In this document: one piece after another, positions 55,801-62,125 of the stretch
Layout: each line of letters opens with the position of its first letter
Numbering within the stretch: the stretch's first letter is position 1
Program-made: the position numbers and the translations under genes
Source of the DNA: Salegentibacter maritimus
GTDB lineage: Bacteria; Bacteroidota; Bacteroidia; Flavobacteriales; Flavobacteriaceae
Length of the DNA: 64,000 bases
Direction of reading: 5' to 3'
Assembly: GCF_016236915.1 (NCBI RefSeq)
Contig: NZ_JAEHOK010000003.1
Coordinates: forward strand, 62,001 to 126,000
Notes under the pieces: model-generated
Seen by the model: only the letters and a program-made list of their open reading frames with translations
The model's database searches: none
Told to the model about the DNA's origin: nothing

Positions 55801-57096
55801 TTTAAAGAGATTTACAATGTAAAATTATTTGGTGAGAAAAAAGACCGAACCAAACACAGTCATCATTCTGTAGATGCAGCCATTTTAACGCTTATTCCAA
55901 AACCTGTTCACCGAGAGCGGATTTTAAAAGAATATCATCTAGCAAAAGATAATCATACTGCTAAAACTTATCATGAACAACCTATAGATTGGGATGATTT
56001 TAAACCCTATTACATTAAGCAAATTGAAGAAGAAACCCTTATCAATAATTTAACCGAGCAACGCACCTTAACCCCAACTTTTAAAAAGGTAAGAAAACGT
56101 GGTAAAATTGATAAAAAAGAAAACGGCAAACCAAAATGGGCAAAAGGTGACACTATTCGCGGACAATTACACGAGGAATCATTTTATGGTGCTATAAAAC
56201 AAGCCAAACGTAATGAAGATAATACCATCGTGTTTGATGAGAAAAAGAAAATGATTTTAGAAGATGAAATTAAACTTGTCATTAGAAAACCTTTGGTTTA
56301 TGCAAAAGATAACAATACACCTGGTTTTAAAAAATTAGCTGATATTAAAAAAGTAATTGTTGACAAAGCCTTGTTTCAAATGATAGCAAAACAAGTTGAA
56401 GAGGCAGGAAGTTTTAAAGATGCTTTAGCAAAAGGCATCTATATGTTAGATAAAAAAGGCGAAAAAGTCAATAAAATTAGACATATTCGTTGTTTCTTTA
56501 AGGGGCTAAGTTATAATAGTTCAGTTAAGCCACATATACACGATTTTTCTTCCGATAAAGATTATAAACAATCAACCATAGCTAAAAGAGGAGATAATAT
56601 ATTCTGCTTATTTTACAAAGGCGAAATCAAAGGAAAAGAAGAACGAGCTATTAATATTGTGGGCATTTTTGATTTAGCAAAACTAGACATTAATGATGAA
56701 AAAGAATTTTTCGAAATCCCACATTTCAATTCCATTCAGAAGAAAAAAGCCGAACTGCCTTTATATGCTATCTTAACATCAGGACAAAAAGCTATCTTTT
56801 ATAAAGAAAGCTTGGAGGAACTAAAAGAGCTTAACGAAAAAGAACTTTCTGAACGAATGTATAAAATGTATCAATTTGAGGCCGATTCAAATAAAATAAA
56901 ATTCAAACATCATTTGATTTCAGGAGCTAATACAGATATTACAAAAAACTTACCAAAAGGTTATAAAGAGGCTTCGGCATATGGAAGCTTTGAGAAACAA
57001 CCCTTAATGCGGTTAACGGCTGGTAACTGGAATTTTGCAATTGAGAAAAAAGATTTTGAAATGAATTTGGATGGTTCAATAAAATTTAAATTTTAA
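52831..57096 (+). CDS. cas9: CRISPR-associated endonuclease Cas9, subtype II-C
   Basis: The 1421-residue Cas9, of the long form found in flavobacteria, is guided by crRNA and tracrRNA to cut DNA with two nuclease sites. The RuvC triad is intact: D9 in GIDLGTNSIGWAI, E726 in IVVEIARELN, and H1011/D1015 in HHSVDAAIL. The HNH site is H812 in DIEHTIPASISFD, with N835 following. An arginine-rich bridge helix (RKRTESRGKRRNYQAEKYRK) lies near 54-73. Subtype II-C is inferred from the cas9-cas1-cas2 set without csn2 or cas4. The start ATG lies within the region transcribed divergently for the tracrRNA promoter. Confidence 0.98.
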   Translation: MSNLTLGIDLGTNSIGWAIRDISAFENQIIKNGILIFDKGVGEEKGIEFPKVRKRTESRGKRRNYQAEKYRKWELLEFLIENKMCPLTIDELNEWRKYSRKDKRKYPQTEEFINWLRFDFNGDGKPDFHLLGGDKHESYYLFRAKVISENTTDKKVFQENPEILGRVFYQLVQRRGFKGRDEEEAKTMLKGSKDGTVKGRDAIAEYIEEYKSLGAALYYYQRDHSTDYEKIRIRQRYNLRKDYENELKEICRVQNLSESDYKKLHKAIIWQRPLRTQKGLIGLCTYEKSKRRAPISHPLYEEYRTWVFINNLKIEAPEGESIENYLNEKIYPLFLKSSNDFKLKTILDRINRDGAKIHSKFSERPDTKALSAKLLKKLQDVLGENWKEDYNWKTSFERQAQPKKKQNNNYSVEDIWHVLFTFDNEEKLKDFGTQKLRLTEEKAEKFSKIKLQQGYATLSLSAVKKIIPYLQKGFIYPKAVYMANLQKVLGTPEISKNFINHFANEIDGIYENASTAKKLNNVLNSLFRTELIAEGDYHLSENEDLDASDLNLIQQKIIDNLGEKTWKETDEATQNKYKDYVKKHFKDFLQKPLQAKKSGFMEQPRIHDQIFSYLQEHYPEQVPDENIKFLWHPSEQEKYPNASEYQEVSLKNKTFYIKESELDRFLHKNPTAETEGISLKLLGDPEPISKGFKNPMALKSLHKLKQLLNFLLQTQQIDAHTRIVVEIARELNNANYRKALEKWQNERERENETFKKRIEEINKECKTSFDVNDKSLLRKIRLWEEQDKKCLYTGETINMCDVLNGEYYDIEHTIPASISFDSELKNLSLANKDFNNRIKGKKYPSQLDNYKEASTFNGKHMEPVIKNIESIFGKRTFYKKKVKKRGVEKEITVEKWAKIADLEKQLDGLKNLSYIDNKDAKDYKIQQRHLLKFKLDYLKQKLQTFTVEEYKASWRNSQLRDTQIMTKYAVPYLRTVFNRVEVQKGNVVNDFKEIYNVKLFGEKKDRTKHSHHSVDAAILTLIPKPVHRERILKEYHLAKDNHTAKTYHEQPIDWDDFKPYYIKQIEEETLINNLTEQRTLTPTFKKVRKRGKIDKKENGKPKWAKGDTIRGQLHEESFYGAIKQAKRNEDNTIVFDEKKKMILEDEIKLVIRKPLVYAKDNNTPGFKKLADIKKVIVDKALFQMIAKQVEEAGSFKDALAKGIYMLDKKGEKVNKIRHIRCFFKGLSYNSSVKPHIHDFSSDKDYKQSTIAKRGDNIFCLFYKGEIKGKEERAINIVGIFDLAKLDINDEKEFFEIPHFNSIQKKKAELPLYAILTSGQKAIFYKESLEELKELNEKELSERMYKMYQFEADSNKIKFKHHLISGANTDITKNLPKGYKEASAYGSFEKQPLMRLTAGNWNFAIEKKDFEMNLDGSIKFKF

Positions 57097-57132
57097 AAGG
57101 TGATGAAAATTTTCTTTGGTAAGAACCAGCCC

Positions 57133-57165
57133 AGCCCTGGCAGGTTTAGAAAACCTGCCAGGGCT
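57133..57165. repeat. REP-like palindrome upstream of the RAYT gene
   Basis: AGCCCTGGCAGGTTT and AAACCTGCCAGGGCT are perfect 15-bp arms around AGA. No U-run follows, so it is not a typical terminator. It lies 27 bp before the RAYT start and 37 bp after the cas9 stop. The motif AACCTGCCAGG recurs between pflB and pflA at 62064-62073. Confidence 0.8.
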
Positions 57166-57191
57166 CAATTCGACAAATAAAAGTTGATAAT

Positions 57192-57788
57192 ATGCAAGAC
57201 AAAAAAGCAATATTAAATCCCGAAAGCTCCTATCATATTTATAATAGAGCAAATGGGAGTGAGCAATTATTTGTATCAAACGAAAACTATAGGTACTTCC
57301 TCAAAAAGTATGATACATATATAAATCCCATAGCAGATACGTTTTGCTATTGTTTGATGCCTAATCATTTTCATTTTTTGTTAAGAATAAAAACAGAAGA
57401 AGAGTTATCATCAACTTTTCCAAAGTTTGAAACTTTGGAAAAGTTAAGCCTCCTCCTAAGCAAACAATTTTCAAACTTCTTTAGTTCCTATACACAAGCT
57501 TTCAACAAACAACAAAGTAGAAAAGGGAGCCTGTTTATGAAAAATTTTAAACGAAAGCTCATAACTAATGAAGGTTATTTTAGAAAAGTTATGCATTATA
57601 TCCACTACAATCCTGTAAAAGCCGGTTTGGCAACATCTCCAAAAGATTGGAAATATTCTTCATATCGAACAATTATTTCCAATAGGGAAACAAAACTACA
57701 AAGAGAAGAAGCCATAAGCTATTTTAATGACCTCAATAATTTTAAATATTGCCATAATATACCACCCGAAATTACCGGCATTAATTAA
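57192..57788 (+). CDS. REP-associated tyrosine transposase (RAYT, Y1/HUH family)
   Basis: The 198-residue, apparently intact HUH single-strand nuclease has the opening YHIYNRANG, the metal motif H59-F-H61 in CLMPNHFHFLLR, and helix VMHYIHYNPVKAGL (134-146) that carries the family tyrosine, then DWKYSSYR. RAYTs act on REP palindromes and are usually domesticated single-copy genes. It sits between cas9 (95 bp) and cas1 (48 bp) in the same direction, interrupting a normally compact operon. A perfect 33-nt palindrome lies inside its reading frame, and another palindrome lies just upstream. Confidence 0.92.
   Translation: MQDKKAILNPESSYHIYNRANGSEQLFVSNENYRYFLKKYDTYINPIADTFCYCLMPNHFHFLLRIKTEEELSSTFPKFETLEKLSLLLSKQFSNFFSSYTQAFNKQQSRKGSLFMKNFKRKLITNEGYFRKVMHYIHYNPVKAGLATSPKDWKYSSYRTIISNRETKLQREEAISYFNDLNNFKYCHNIPPEITGIN
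57413..57445. repeat. REP-like palindrome inside the RAYT coding sequence
   Basis: AACTTTTCCAAAGTTT and AAACTTTGGAAAAGTT are perfect 16-bp arms around a single G. The frame is preserved (FPKFETLEKL) and the palindrome falls in the variable stretch after the HUH motif. It shares its core with 27270-27301. Confidence 0.85.
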
Positions 57789-57836
57789 GTCGTGAAAATT
57801 TCAGACCCTTTCCAAGATTGAAAAAACCCAACAACT

Positions 57837-58733
57837 ATGATAAAACGCAGCCTCTTTTTTGCCAATCCTGCTTACTTAAGTACCAAAAACGAGCAGTTAG
57901 TAGTTTCCTTCCCGGAAGGGGAAAAAGAAGATAAAACAGTTCCCATTGAGGATATTGGGATGTTGGTTCTGGAAAATCCTCAAATTACCTTGACCAACGG
58001 ACTTATCACAAAGCTTATTCAAAATAAAGCGGCCGTGGTGAATTGTGATAAACAACACCTTCCCTGCTCTATTTTACAACCCCTGGTAGGCCACACCGAA
58101 CAAACCGAACGTTTTTCAGCTCAACTCAGTGCAAGTTTACCATTAAAGAAAAATTTGTGGCAGCAAACCATAAGCGCTAAAATTAGCAATCAGGCACAGC
58201 ATCTTTTTAGGAGAGGTAAAAACCATAAAAAACTAGTGCGTTGGGCTAGAGAAGTGAAAAGTGGCGATACCGAAAATCACGAAGCTATCGCAGCCGCTTT
58301 TTATTGGCAAAACCTTTTTGAGCTAGAAGGTTTTACCAGGTATAGACACGGAGATCCGCCAAACAGTTTGCTTAATTACGGTTATGCAATTTTAAGGGCT
58401 GTTACCGCCAGGGCACTTATAAGTTCAGGTCTATTGCCGGGAGTGGGAATCTTTCATCATAATAAATACAATGCCTTTGCGCTAGCCGATGATATTATGG
58501 AACCCTATCGCATTTATGTAGATGATTTGGTATATGATATAGTTCTTGCAGAAGAAAATATAGAGGAGTTAAGCACAAACCTGAAATCGCAACTGCTAAA
58601 AATACCGGCTTTAGATGTTTTTATTGACAGTAAATGGAGCCCGCTAATGATAGCCCTTAGTAGAACCACCAATTCTCTGTATGAATGTTTTGCCAATCTA
58701 AGTCGGAAGATTCTTTACCCGGTTTATCAATAG
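57837..58733 (+). CDS. cas1: CRISPR-associated integrase Cas1
   Basis: The 298-residue type II Cas1 has an N-terminal beta domain (ANPAYLSTKNEQLVV, PIEDIGMLVLE) and a helical catalytic domain. The metal ligands are E149 (ENHEAIAAAFYW), H207/H208 (GIFHHNKYNAF) and D218-D219...E222 (LADDIMEPYR). Together with Cas2 it integrates new spacers at a leader-repeat junction. It lies 48 bp after the RAYT gene and 37 bp before cas2. The active site looks complete. Confidence 0.97.
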   Translation: MIKRSLFFANPAYLSTKNEQLVVSFPEGEKEDKTVPIEDIGMLVLENPQITLTNGLITKLIQNKAAVVNCDKQHLPCSILQPLVGHTEQTERFSAQLSASLPLKKNLWQQTISAKISNQAQHLFRRGKNHKKLVRWAREVKSGDTENHEAIAAAFYWQNLFELEGFTRYRHGDPPNSLLNYGYAILRAVTARALISSGLLPGVGIFHHNKYNAFALADDIMEPYRIYVDDLVYDIVLAEENIEELSTNLKSQLLKIPALDVFIDSKWSPLMIALSRTTNSLYECFANLSRKILYPVYQ

Positions 58734-58752
58734 CAAGCGGTTTTTAGCATGA

Positions 58753-59115
<363 letters not shown>

Positions 59116-59223
59116 GATTTTAAAATTCCTTTTAGACTGATTTTAAATGTCTTAAAACTTAGAAAATTTTAAATCCTACAAAACCATCTAAGAAACAGGA
59201 AACCAGCTTTTTATAGCGGGTAT

Positions 59224-60620
59224 CCTGTGAATCCTAGATAAAAATACAATTCTGAAAGCAATTCACAACTTTTGAAGTTATAGAAGGCACACCGGCAGCC
59301 CTGTGAATCCTAGATAAAAATACAATTCTGAAAGCAATTCACAACTCTAAGCGGCCATTTAAAACCGCAGAAAACCTGTGAATCCTAGATAAAAATACAA
59401 TTCTGAAAGCAATTCACAACTTTTAGCGGTGTCCGCTTCACCTAAAAATCCTGTGAATCCTAGATAAAAATACAATTCTGAAAGCAATTCACAACCCACG
59501 CAGTATGCGCCTATAATCTTATTACCCTGTGAATCCTAGATAAAAATACAATTCTGAAAGCAATTCACAACTTGCTCCGCTAACAAAACGGAAGTAAACA
59601 GCCTGTGAATCCTAGATAAAAATACAATTCTGAAAGCAATTCACAACTAACAGTTTGCATCCCTTCAAAGCCTTCAACCTGTGAATCCTAGATAAAAATA
59701 CAATTCTGAAAGCAATTCACAACCTAAAAAATCATTTATGTATAATCGAATTCCTGTGAATCCTAGATAAAAATACAATTCTGAAAGCAATTCACAACTA
59801 CTCATTCTCCTGGTAAATGGTTTCCTGGCCTGTGAATCCTAGATAAAAATACAATTCTGAAAGCAATTCACAACACTGGAAAGGGAAAGGGAAATAAAAT
59901 ATTTCCTGTGAATCCTAGATAAAAATACAATTCTGAAAGCAATTCACAACTGTTATTGTTCCGCAAAGTTATGCCGATAACCTGTGAATCCTAGATAAAA
60001 ATACAATTCTGAAAGCAATTCACAACTACGGGTAAAAACACCTTTGCCGCAACCCCCTGTGAATCCTAGATAAAAATACAATTCTGAAAGCAATTCACAA
60101 CTTCCAAAATCAACCACACTCCATTCACGAACCTGTGAATCCTAGATAAAAATACAATTCTGAAAGCAATTCACAACTAAATGCAAAAGCAAAAGGCCCC
60201 AAAACAGCCTGTGAATCCTAGATAAAAATACAATTCTGAAAGCAATTCACAACTCCCTTACCGAAGATTTAAGTAAAATGCTTCCTGTGAATCCTAGATA
60301 AAAATACAATTCTGAAAGCAATTCACAACTCTTTTTTCTTTTTTTCCTTATCGGTTTCCCCTGTGAATCCTAGATAAAAATACAATTCTGAAAGCAATTC
60401 ACAACTGTAACTCAATTCTTTAATGGTATTCAGAACCTGTGAATCCTAGATAAAAACACAATTCTGAAAGCAATTCACAACTCGAAGCTCTTTATCCAGC
60501 GCTTTATACTGCCTGTGAATCCTAGATAAAAATACAATTCTGAAAGCAATTCACAACTAATAATATTAGAGCTATTCTATTTATACGCCTGTGAATCCTA
60601 GATAAAAATACAATTCTGAA
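59224..60620 (-). CRISPR. type II-C CRISPR array, 18 full repeats plus one truncated repeat
   Basis: The 46-bp repeats start (plus strand) with CCTGTGAATCCTAG and end with AAAGCAATTCACAAC. Eighteen are complete (first 59224-59269, last 60512-60557). A nineteenth at 60588-60620 keeps only its first 33 bases. The 18 spacers are 29 or 30 bp. Repeats are identical except the seventeenth (60436-60481), which has a T-to-C change at position 22. The tracrRNA anti-repeat matches the minus-strand form beginning GTTGTGAATTGC, so crRNAs are read leftwards. No spacer visibly matches this window. Confidence 0.98.
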
Positions 60621-60633
60621 TTCTTAAGCCAAA
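60603..60633 (-). promoter_or_regulatory. candidate leader promoter of the CRISPR array
   Basis: On the minus strand TTTG (60633-60630), 19 bp, then TATTTTTA (60610-60603) fit the Bacteroidetes promoter apart from the last base. The same boxes with the same 19-bp spacing recur in the third leader unit (61009-60979). The second unit has the boxes with only 12 bp between them (60814-60791). Confidence 0.5.
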
Positions 60634-61206
60634 ACAACATTATTTTATACTAACCTAAGATCGTAGAAAACAACAACCCGAAGTCCAAAAGATCACCTCG
60701 AGAATCAGCGAAGCTAAAGCAAATAACTGTTCTCTTTTTGGTTCAAGTACCTAAATGCATAAGCATACTCTCGTTTCACTTCTCGATAGATAAAAATACA
60801 ATTCTAAAGCCAAAAACAACATTATTTTAAACAAACCTAAGATCGTAGAAAACAATAACCCGAAGTCCAGAAGATCACCACGAGAATCAGCGAAGCTAAA
60901 GCAAATAACTGTACTCTTCTTGGTTCAAATACCTAAATGCATAAGCATCCTCTCGTTTCACTTCTCGATGACCAAAACTAAAAATACAATTCTGAATTCT
61001 AAAGCCAAAAACAACATTATTTTACAGCAACCTAAGATCGTAGAAAACAACAACCTGAAGTCCAGAAGATCACCACGAGAATCAGCGAAGCTAAAGCAAA
61101 TAACTGTACTCTAATTTCTGTGATATACTTAAAATCATAAGAACATCCTCTTGTTTCACTTGTCGAATTCCGAAGCCAGAGCAAGCATTATTTTACGCAT
61201 TATCAA
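60604..61206 (-). repeat. three tandem leader copies plus a partial fourth, each with a piece of CRISPR repeat
   Basis: Units of 171-195 bp start near 60604, 60786 and 60970, with a partial unit from about 61165. Shared blocks (plus strand) are CCTAAGATCGTAGAAAACAA, GAAGTCCAGAAGATCACC and ATCAGCGAAGCTAAAGCAAA. Each full unit begins with TAAAAATACAATTCT, a piece of the CRISPR repeat. Seen in the crRNA direction, each unit is a leader followed by the 3' half of a repeat, with no spacer between units. Confidence 0.85.
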
Positions 61207-61992
61207 CTACCCCACCTCCACTCTCCTAAAATATTGCTGAAGAATATCTGAAACCTTTTTTAAGGAAGTAATTTCAGGACTTTCTACGTGCTCCAATTCA
61301 TATTTCCACCCCAGGGCTTCCCATTTATGTACTCCCAATTTATGATAAGGGAGAATTTCTATCTTTTCAATGCTTTTATAATTTTTGAAATGATCTCCCA
61401 GCTGATGTAAGTACTCTTCCTGATCTGAATAACCAGGCACCAGCACATAGCGTAACCACATAGGTTTACCGGTAGACTCCCTATATTCGGCGAATTTCAG
61501 GGTATTTACATTAGACAGTCTGGTAATTTTATGATGCCAATCGTTATTTATATGTTTAATATCTAACATCACAAGATCTGTGGTTTCCAGTAAGTCTTTA
61601 GTTTGCTTATCTATCACTTTTCCATTGGTATCTAAAGTAGTGTGAATGCCCTCTTTATGAAGTTTGTTGAATAACTCTTTTAGCATAGCACGCTGCAAGA
61701 GTGGTTCGCCTCCAGAAATAGTGACGCCTCCATTCTTTCCGAAAAATGGTTTTTGTTTTTTGGCTTTGGCTACAATTTGATCCAGACTCATTAAAGTACC
61801 ACCGTCTATACTAATGGTATCGGGATTGGCACAATACAGGCAATGAAACTGGCATCCCTGAACAAATATTACCAATCTAATGCCCGGCCCGTCATGTGTT
61901 CCAAAAGTTTCAATAGAATGTACCCGTAAAGCTTCCGCCTTCTGTAAATTGGCAATTAAATTACCTGAACCTGTTGTACTTGTGTTTTTCAT
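61207..61992 (-). CDS. pflA: pyruvate formate-lyase activating enzyme
   Basis: The 261-residue radical-SAM enzyme has the iron-sulfur motif C47-x3-C51-x2-C54 in FVQGCQFHCLYCANPD, followed by GGVTISGGEPLLQ and WLRYVLVPGYSD. Under anoxic conditions it generates the glycyl radical of PflB from SAM. It lies 133 bp downstream of pflB, separated by two hairpins, so its expression may be lower than that of pflB. Confidence 0.96.
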   Translation of the reverse strand: MKNTSTTGSGNLIANLQKAEALRVHSIETFGTHDGPGIRLVIFVQGCQFHCLYCANPDTISIDGGTLMSLDQIVAKAKKQKPFFGKNGGVTISGGEPLLQRAMLKELFNKLHKEGIHTTLDTNGKVIDKQTKDLLETTDLVMLDIKHINNDWHHKITRLSNVNTLKFAEYRESTGKPMWLRYVLVPGYSDQEEYLHQLGDHFKNYKSIEKIEILPYHKLGVHKWEALGWKYELEHVESPEITSLKKVSDILQQYFRRVEVG

Positions 61993-62007
61993 AAGCTTTT
62001 AGAATCA

Positions 62008-62027
62008 AGCTCCCTAGACCGGGAGCT
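62008..62027 (-). other. short hairpin in the 5' region of pflA
   Basis: AGCTCCC and GGGAGCT form a 7-bp stem around a 6-nt loop, 16 bp before the pflA ATG. It could limit translation of pflA. Confidence 0.45.
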
Positions 62028-62057
62028 ATGTATGAGCAAAAATTTAAATTAAAAGAT

Positions 62058-62093
62058 GAGAGAACCTGCCAGGTTTAACTAACAGGATCTCTC
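62058..62093 (-). terminator. terminator-like hairpin between pflB and pflA
   Basis: GAGAGAACCTG and CAGGATCTCTC are 11-bp arms with one mismatch, and the minus strand continues ATCTTTTAATTT. Inside it AACCTG-C-CAGGTT is itself a palindrome and shares AACCTGCCAGG with the element upstream of the RAYT gene. Read-through would be needed to express pflA from the pflB promoter. Confidence 0.5.
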
Positions 62094-62125
62094 ACCAACT
62101 AACACAAAAACTAAAAAAACCAATT

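Noticed and set aside
57133-57165. Palindrome after cas9 as a simple terminator
   Set aside because: The stem is perfect but no U-run follows on either strand, and downstream genes in the same direction would be cut off.
59224-60620. Assigning spacer targets
   Set aside because: No spacer visibly matches the window and no database search was possible, so targets and PAM cannot be stated.
60940-60960. tRNA T-arm-like GGTTCAAATACC
   Set aside because: No acceptor or anticodon stems can be built around it, and it is simply part of a leader repeat unit.
60920-61114. 64-codon plus-strand ORF in the leader region
   Set aside because: It lies entirely within tandem leader repeats, is not preserved in the other units and has low-complexity basic composition.
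60604-61206. Leader units as plus-strand tracrRNA genes, because they contain TAAAAATACAATTCTGAA
   Set aside because: They lack the part that pairs with the crRNA-side 5' end of the repeat and show no nexus or terminator; the RNA upstream of cas9 fits far better.
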